DNA from: Symbiodinium natans
Taxonomy: Eukaryota > Sar > Dinophyceae > Suessiales > Symbiodiniaceae
Length of the DNA stretch: 11,000 nucleotides
Assembly (NCBI GenBank): GCA_905221605.1
Contig: CAJNDS010002113.1
Coordinates: 701,501 to 712,500 of the forward strand
Direction: 5' to 3'
Made by a program: the position numbers and the translations under genes. Below, piece after piece: positions 6,615 through 11,000 of the stretch; position 1 is the stretch's first letter; every line of letters starts with the position of its first letter. A model generated the notes under the pieces. It saw nothing but the letters and a program-made list of their open reading frames with translations, had not been told where the DNA came from and did not search any database.

Positions 6615-7518
6615 AGTTTAGGGACCAGGGCTGTCGTTCTTTGCCTGGGTATTTTCAGGGGTTGCTCTTCGGGACGTCATTAAGCTTAAAAGCTCATTCT
6701 CTGAGGAACCTGAGAGACCTGGAGCGGGTGATGGTGGAGTCCGCCGTGATCTGCCTAGTCCTGCCGGATCGCCGGGCGCCAAGCAAAAATTCAAGCGCGA
6801 GGGCTGCTCCCACCTCCCCAGGTGTAGAAAGTCAGGCTCTGCACAACGGTCGGCGCAGAAATCTGTATGTTGACACCTAGGCCCTAAACCCTAAACGAGC
6901 GACTGCTATGCATGCACTTGGCCCTGCATGGGTTACAAAACCCTTGAGTGAAACACCGCGCTCTAAGGCTTAGGCCGATTGATTCCGCAAAGCTCATGAA
7001 TTTCAATCCCATTCTCAGCGGTTCCAGTGTCGGGCTGCAGGCAGATGTCCACTGAAATGCCTCAGCCAGAGCTAGGGAGCCCAAAGCCCTCAACTCCCCC
7101 AACCTAAAGCCCTCACCTTGTGTTCGGGAGCCAGGGGGCCTGGAGCAAAGTTCACCTGTGTTCTGTCATCGTCACGGGAAGACTCAACCCCAAAACTTGG
7201 ATCCAGCTTCAAGCGCGTTCATGCGAAACAAAACAACCTAAACGACTTGGATGGAAGGCAGCATGCCCCGAGAGCTCAAGAATTGGGCAGAAGAGGCTCC
7301 AAGTACAGAATAGGCTATACTGCACCTTATAACACGAAAGAAGATTCCATCCATAGTTTATAAAGGCGTAAGTCCGAATCTGAGCGTTGTCGGACATGGG
7401 TTCTCTGCATGCAGCTCCCATGAAAGCCTGTCGGCTTAGGGTTTTACGTTTTAATCGGCGAACCTTGGGATGTTCCCGCATGTACTAGCAGTGCTTAATA
7501 ATTTAATAGGGGTTATAG
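6615..7518. other. Inter-array unique sequence, no gene recognised
   Basis: Short frames exist, the longest about 90 codons on each strand, all overlapping others and none with a recognisable motif. The plus frame 6611-6880 is not assignable. A small C-sense patch (GGCCCTAAACCCTAAAC, 6881-6896) is present, and a single G-sense unit (CTTAGGGTTTTACG) occurs near 7436-7450. A 10-base palindrome TTAAGCTTAA lies at 6680-6689. Confidence 0.5.
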
Positions 7519-7583
7519 TACCCTAAACCCTACACCCTACACCCTACAACCTACACCCTAAACCCTAAACCCTAAACCCCCCC
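7519..7583 (-). repeat. Interstitial telomere-like array, C-sense, CCCTACA variants
   Basis: CCCTAAA is followed by CCCTACA, CCCTACA, CCCTACAA, CCTACA, then three CCCTAAA units ending in a C7 run. The CCCTACA/CCCTACAA variants parallel those in the arrays at 1185 and 8589. Confidence 0.93.
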
Positions 7584-7975
7584 TGTTAGAGTACTGACCC
7601 TAATTTGTCAACAGGCGGCCCAAGATCCCTCCTTCCGGCACCCGAGGCCCTAAACCCTCCTTCGGCGGGCATAGGTCTTGCGACTTCGGGTTGGGGGGGC
7701 AGCGCTCTTTTGTCTGCTTAGAGTTTGTACTATGATTTTTCTTCGTCAGAATCATCATCCTCATCATCATCATCATCATCATCATCATCACGATCTTCTT
7801 TCATGTTGTTTTTGATGCGCAACTTACACAGTCAAGCTTGAGGAAAAAGCACGGTGAGCTGTTCATGGTGCATGTACGGGTTGCCTTAGGTAAGATTACC
7901 AGCGAAAGCTCCCGCGCTCAGTTGACACGGAGAGCCCCCAGACGGAGGACCAGTTGGGAAGACTTGCGTGCACCT
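7584..7975. other. Inter-array spacer
   Basis: No gene is recognisable. It contains a single GGCCCTAAACCC patch (7646-7657), a G7 run near 7693-7699, and the TCA repeat annotated separately. A minus-strand frame through the TCA repeat starts in a run of methionine codons; that is a product of the repeat, not evidence for a gene. Confidence 0.55.
7751..7791. repeat. (TCA)n trinucleotide microsatellite
   Basis: ATCATCATC, one interrupting C, then ten uninterrupted TCA units (7761-7790). Read on the minus strand it is ATG-repeat. It is a length-variable locus candidate. Confidence 0.95.
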
Positions 7976-8060
7976 TGGTTTGGGGTTTAGGTTTAGGGTT
8001 TAGGGTTTAGGGTTTAGGGTTTAGGGTGAAGGTATAGGATTTAGGGTTTAGGGTTTAAGG
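7976..8060 (+). repeat. Interstitial telomere array, TTTAGGG sense, interrupted
   Basis: After GGTTTGGGG and TTTAGG come five consecutive perfect TTTAGGG (7992-8026), then a degenerate GTGAAGGTATAGGA, then two perfect TTTAGGG (8040-8053) and TTTAAGG. Perfect units outnumber variants, so it is relatively young or maintained. Confidence 0.95.
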
Positions 8061-8588
8061 CCCCGAAGCCCCTGCCTAACCCAGACCCAAAGCCGCAAAT
8101 TCCGGTCCTCCGGCACCTGCTAGGATTCCATTAGCGTGATGATGGCTATGACCATGACCCGCCACTTCCCAGGCCGGATACTCCCTGGGATGTACTTGGG
8201 GGTTGATGCAAATTCCTCAGGTCCTTCTTTGGAATTGATTTAGGGAACCTATGGGTTTATGAGGAAAGGGGGAGCAGGCATCTTGATCAACTACCACGAA
8301 TGCATGTGCCAAGGGTCAGGGAGACGTACAATAAACTCCAAAAAGTTGGAACATGGCTTAAGGATGATTAGAGCTGGGATTCCCTTTAGTATACCTTTTG
8401 GGGTATGGGGATTAGGATGTTCCAACTGCTGGAGTTTACTGTGCTCGGCGGTGCACCATTGGGAAGACATGATGCTCTCGTCATTGCCGATCGACAGAAG
8501 GGCCGTGTGCTTCGCGCTCTTCAGCCTGAATTCTTTCGAAGCCTAAGCCGGCATTATTCCTGGACATCTTGAATCCCTGAATACTTCT
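8061..8588. other. Unique sequence containing a long foldback, no gene recognised
   Basis: A 95-codon plus-strand frame spans 8259-8546, with no recognisable domain and no upstream signal of expression. The foldback at 8326-8444 lies inside it and is a better explanation of the sequence organisation than a protein. GGCCCCGAAGCCCC at 8059 resembles other telomere-adjacent GGGCTTCGGG blocks. Confidence 0.5.
8326..8444. repeat. Long imperfect inverted repeat (foldback element)
   Basis: Left arm 8326-8354 and right arm 8417-8444 pair as: GTACA with TGTGC (one wobble), an A-C mismatch, TAAACTCCA (8332-8340) with TGGAGTTTA (8430-8438), an AAA/GC internal loop, and AGTTGGAACAT (8344-8354) with ATGTTCCAACT (8417-8427). 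That is 25 pairs around a 62-base loop, which holds a smaller ATACC/GGTAT hairpin (8391-8406). Such a stem is not expected by chance in 11 kb. It could be a MITE-like foldback, a small-RNA-type hairpin or a local inverted duplication. No clear target-site duplication is seen. Confidence 0.8.
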
Positions 8589-8684
8589 CAAACCCTGAAC
8601 CCCAAACTCTACAACCCTACAACCCTACAACCCCAAACCGCAAAAACCCCAAACCCCCAAGCCTATACCCCCAAATCCCAAACT
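8589..8684 (-). repeat. Interstitial telomere-like array, C-sense, degenerate
   Basis: AACCCTGAACCCCAAACTCT leads into three CCTACAA-type 8-base units (8607-8630, the first with one change), then CCCCAAACCGCAAAAACCCC, AAACCCCC and CCCAAATCCC. TTGTAGGG units are shared with the array at 1185, about 7.4 kb away. Confidence 0.88.
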
Positions 8685-8756
8685 TGATGATCATGGTCTG
8701 CGACTTCAAGGTCGCGTCAGGCCCTCCGCTTGTGGATGTTATTTGTTTGTGGGGTT

Positions 8757-8766
8757 CCCCCCCCCC
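8757..8766. repeat. Poly(C) tract, 10 bases
   Basis: Ten consecutive C followed by a pyrimidine-rich stretch (TCCTCCCTCTCTCCC), a short polypyrimidine tract. It is of the same class as the longer C/G homopolymers in the window. Confidence 0.85.
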
Positions 8767-8864
8767 TCCTCCCTCTCTCCCTAAAAAACCAGAAGCAAGA
8801 CGGCACCCCTTAAGAAAACAACAACAATAAGGCACAATAACGACCCTTATATAGGTATGTTTGC

Positions 8865-8910
8865 AGGGCTTCGGGCTTATGGGGTTTATAACTTGCAGTA
8901 GGGTTTAGGG
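8865..8910 (+). repeat. Degenerate G-sense telomere-like patch
   Basis: AGGGCTTCGGGCTTATGGGG, TTTATAAC and GTAGGGTTTAGGG are read. The GGGCTTCGGGCTTAT part resembles 1810-1870. Only the last unit is a perfect TTTAGGG. Confidence 0.6.
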
Positions 8911-9894
8911 CCTATAGGTCATAAGGCGCATGTCTAGTCTAGTCTATCTCTGCAGGCTTGCGCCTACGCATTATGCTGCTCGAGCCAGAAGGCAGGGTTT
9001 GGGGACCGAAAATTGAGAACAAGCATGCCAAATACTTCAAATGCCCCCTACACATTCTCAATGACTCAGGACCTCCCGCAAGAACCCCTTAAGTAAGGAG
9101 TATATGCGTTGGCTTATTCATAGTCAGGGCTTAAGGCGAATCATGGGTATCAGTATTGGGTTCGGATACTATACCACGTACCAGCCGGCCCTGCCAGAGC
9201 CTTATGGGTATTTCGTGGTATTCAGTAGGTACCATGACAGCCTTGTACAGCTTTGAAGCCGCAAGCTGCTGTTCAAACCCCACCAGCCCTACTCAATACC
9301 ATAAGCAAAGCACATGAGCGGTTCTTCTACATTAGGGTGCCCTCACTGCTACGCCCTACATACTGACACTTCGAAACCGGATCACTGAAGGGGCCCCCCC
9401 CGCAACCTAAAGAGAATACAACTTACACTGTATATCTTCTCAATATTCCTTCGGAAATGCCAATTGGGGTCTCCGGGTAGGATTTCAGTTTTCGGATCCC
9501 CTCCTCCCCAGGCGCAAAGAATGCGGCCTTGCTCAGCATAGCTTTCCCGCGATGCTTCTCAGCGCACGAGTGGCTTGGCTTCATGGGCTTCAATCTAAAC
9601 GATGATGGAGGTTGGTCTAATAAGACTTGCACTCTAAAAGTCTTCTTTCAGCATTACTAGCTGAGGCCAATAGGGTCCCATGATTTAGAGGAAGCCCCAA
9701 GTGCAAAGTCGGCATTCTCCTCCTCCCGCTCCTCCAAGAACTTTTTGTGTCATGCAGCATGCCGGTACTTTATAGGCCTGTGTGTGGTCTCGCGTGTCAC
9801 CATCGCCAGTAAGGATGAAGTGTGCCATCTTTGCCAAGAGCACGCACGTTGCTGGCCTGGTGACATTTCTCAGCGGGCTGATGCAGGCTGAGCG
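8911..9894. other. Array-free unique sequence, no gene recognised
   Basis: No telomere arrays and no recognisable protein. Frames are under 70 codons apart from a minus-strand one (10014-9685) that crosses the GT/TA microsatellite. The stretch holds the hairpin at 9167-9227 and a G4C8 run (9390-9401). Confidence 0.5.
9167..9227. repeat. Imperfect inverted repeat (hairpin)
   Basis: TACT (9167-9170), ATACCACG (9171-9178) and TACC (9179-9182) pair with AGTA (9224-9227), CGTGGTAT (9214-9221) and GGTA (9207-9210). There is a TC bulge (9222-9223) and a TTT bulge (9211-9213) on the right arm. About 16 pairs surround a 24-base loop. An alternative pairing GTACC/GGTAC (9178-9182 with 9228-9232) competes. 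Function unknown. Confidence 0.55.
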
Positions 9895-9982
9895 GTGTGT
9901 GTGTGTGTGTGAGAGAAAAAATGTATATATATATATATATATATATGTATAGATATTTATGGGTGTGTGTGCGTGTTGTACT
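9895..9982. repeat. Compound GT / TA microsatellite
   Basis: Eight GT units (9895-9910), then GAGAG and A6, then about eleven TA units (9924-9946), then GTATAGATATTTATG and a second GT tract (9963-9970, with GCGTGT following). The alternating purine-pyrimidine tracts can adopt Z-DNA, and the TA core can unpair or form a cruciform. Open frames through it encode only periodic peptides. Confidence 0.95.
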
Positions 9983-10074
9983 TCTGCATACGGACACGAG
10001 TCTGAGAGCTGCACTCCGTATCAGTTGTTGCTCCTTTTGATTGCCATGGCGGCTAGTGCAGCGTGCTGCTTGAT

Positions 10075-10080
<6 letters not shown>

Positions 10081-10111
<31 letters not shown>
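10081..10111. repeat. Poly(C) tract, 31 bases
   Basis: Thirty-one consecutive C on the plus strand, preceded by TGATCATTAA and followed by ATCCCG. It is the longest homopolymer of the window and mirrors the G29 tract at 1534-1562. Length should be treated as approximate. Confidence 0.93.
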
Positions 10112-11000
10112 ATCCCGAAATACCCTTTGATTATTGCAAAGAGAAAAACCCTTCCACTCAGGAAACAGCCCCAGTAGAATCCGAGCTCATCCTGCCAGTC
10201 TCGTGTGGACTACTCGATGGACCAGCTGGCGACTGGGCTGTCACGTTGGGGAAAGCCGCCCTAAACCCTACCTGAGCAACACAAGTACGGTCAAAGCCCT
10301 TTCAAACCGAATCCACTTCATGGGTGGGGGTTTCAGGGTAGCTTAAAGGGTACTAGGGGAGGTCGAGGCTTAACAATGCCCCTGAATCCGCGTTTCGGGT
10401 TCATATGTGCTATCGCGGCAGTTAAACTACATCCTTTGCACGCAGGAGGCTTGCCAAATGAGCGAGTGGCGTGGAGGGGGGGGAAACTTTGTATAGAGCT
10501 AACTAATGTGTTCACGCTCATCGGCGTGTCTTTAGGGTCCAAACCTGTTTTTTGGGTGTTGTAGCGGGTTTAGGCAACCGCTAAATTTGAACACTCAACC
10601 CCATAGCTTAAACCCAGACCCCAAAGCAGGGGATAGTATTAGATGTCCTTGCTTTTTCATCCTTGTACCACGCCAGCAACCATCTGCAAGAGTGTATTTG
10701 GCTTATAAGGTTCTAGGTGGAACGCCAGATGTTAGGAAACCAAGCAACTCACAAGCGTTACGAGCCGAAGCTTCTCAGCCCTTTTCCCACAGACATTCGG
10801 CGAGTTTTTGCACTCCGAATCCATCCAACTTTGGGAAACCTACCACTTGGTTTCTGTGCTAACCATTTGGGGGTGTACAAAATAGGCTAAATAAACTCCC
10901 AAATCCTAGGATCCCCTTATAATAAGGACCCAAAGAAGGCACCCCCCCTTTTATCCTAAACCTTACCTAAGGGTGGGGCTATTTGGGTAGTTCTCGAAAA
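10112..11000. other. Unique sequence with scattered telomere-like remnants, no gene recognised
   Basis: No coding region is recognisable; frames of up to about 90 codons carry no known motif. Isolated telomere-like units lie at 10259-10271 (CCCTAAACCCTAC, C-sense), 10565-10575 (GGGTTTAGG, G-sense), about 10585-10625 (degenerate C-sense) and 10950-10990 (CCTAAACC and GGGTGGGG remnants). The last stretch, from about 10860, is AT-richer. Confidence 0.5.

Noticed and set aside
7600-7791. Minus-strand frame starting with ten methionines
   Set aside because: The methionines are the TCA microsatellite read on the opposite strand.
1-11000. CRISPR array from regularly spaced repeats
   Set aside because: The repeats are telomere heptamers in tandem or irregularly scattered, with no constant-length spacers, no conserved repeat of 23 to 47 bases and no associated genes.
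1-11000. Terminal telomere of a chromosome
   Set aside because: The arrays are short, mixed in orientation and internal, and neither end of the window is a continuous telomere array.

Overview
No protein-coding or RNA gene can be supported in this window. It looks like intergenic or subtelomere-like DNA from a eukaryotic nuclear genome with a plant/alga-type telomere repeat (TTTAGGG, reverse complement CCCTAAA). Base composition is mixed. Open frames are short, overlap on both strands and mostly start at GTG or TTG rather than ATG. There are no operon-like gene runs, ribosome binding sites or recognisable protein domains. TTTAGGG telomeres occur in dinoflagellates, chromerids, many green algae and land plants. 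Large, gene-poor, simple-repeat-rich DNA would fit a dinoflagellate or similar microalga best. This is inference, and no sequence here fixes the taxon.

The window is dominated by short interstitial telomere-like arrays: about 20 to 25 patches of roughly 11 to 110 bp, in both orientations. Layout: 1-600 holds a TC microsatellite and two compact hairpins. 600-2050 holds degenerate and clean arrays of both orientations, a C-sense/G-sense inverted junction at 1247-1262, and G-tracts of 13 and 29. 2050-4830 is a block of about 2.8 kb free of clear arrays, with a C19-A12 tract and no recognisable gene. 4830-8060 is the densest array cluster, mostly G-sense, with a TTCAGGG variant array and a TCA trinucleotide repeat. 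8060-9000 holds a long imperfect inverted repeat (8326-8444) and more arrays. 9000-10260 is nearly array-free, with a second hairpin, a compound GT/TA microsatellite and a C31 tract. 10260-11000 holds only degenerate telomere-like remnants.

No genes working together can be described. The most notable signals are the density and mixed orientation of telomere-like patches, array variants with a different homogenised unit (TTCAGGG; TTGTAGGG at two loci about 7.4 kb apart), and the 25-bp-stem foldback at 8326-8444, which the telomere repeats do not explain.
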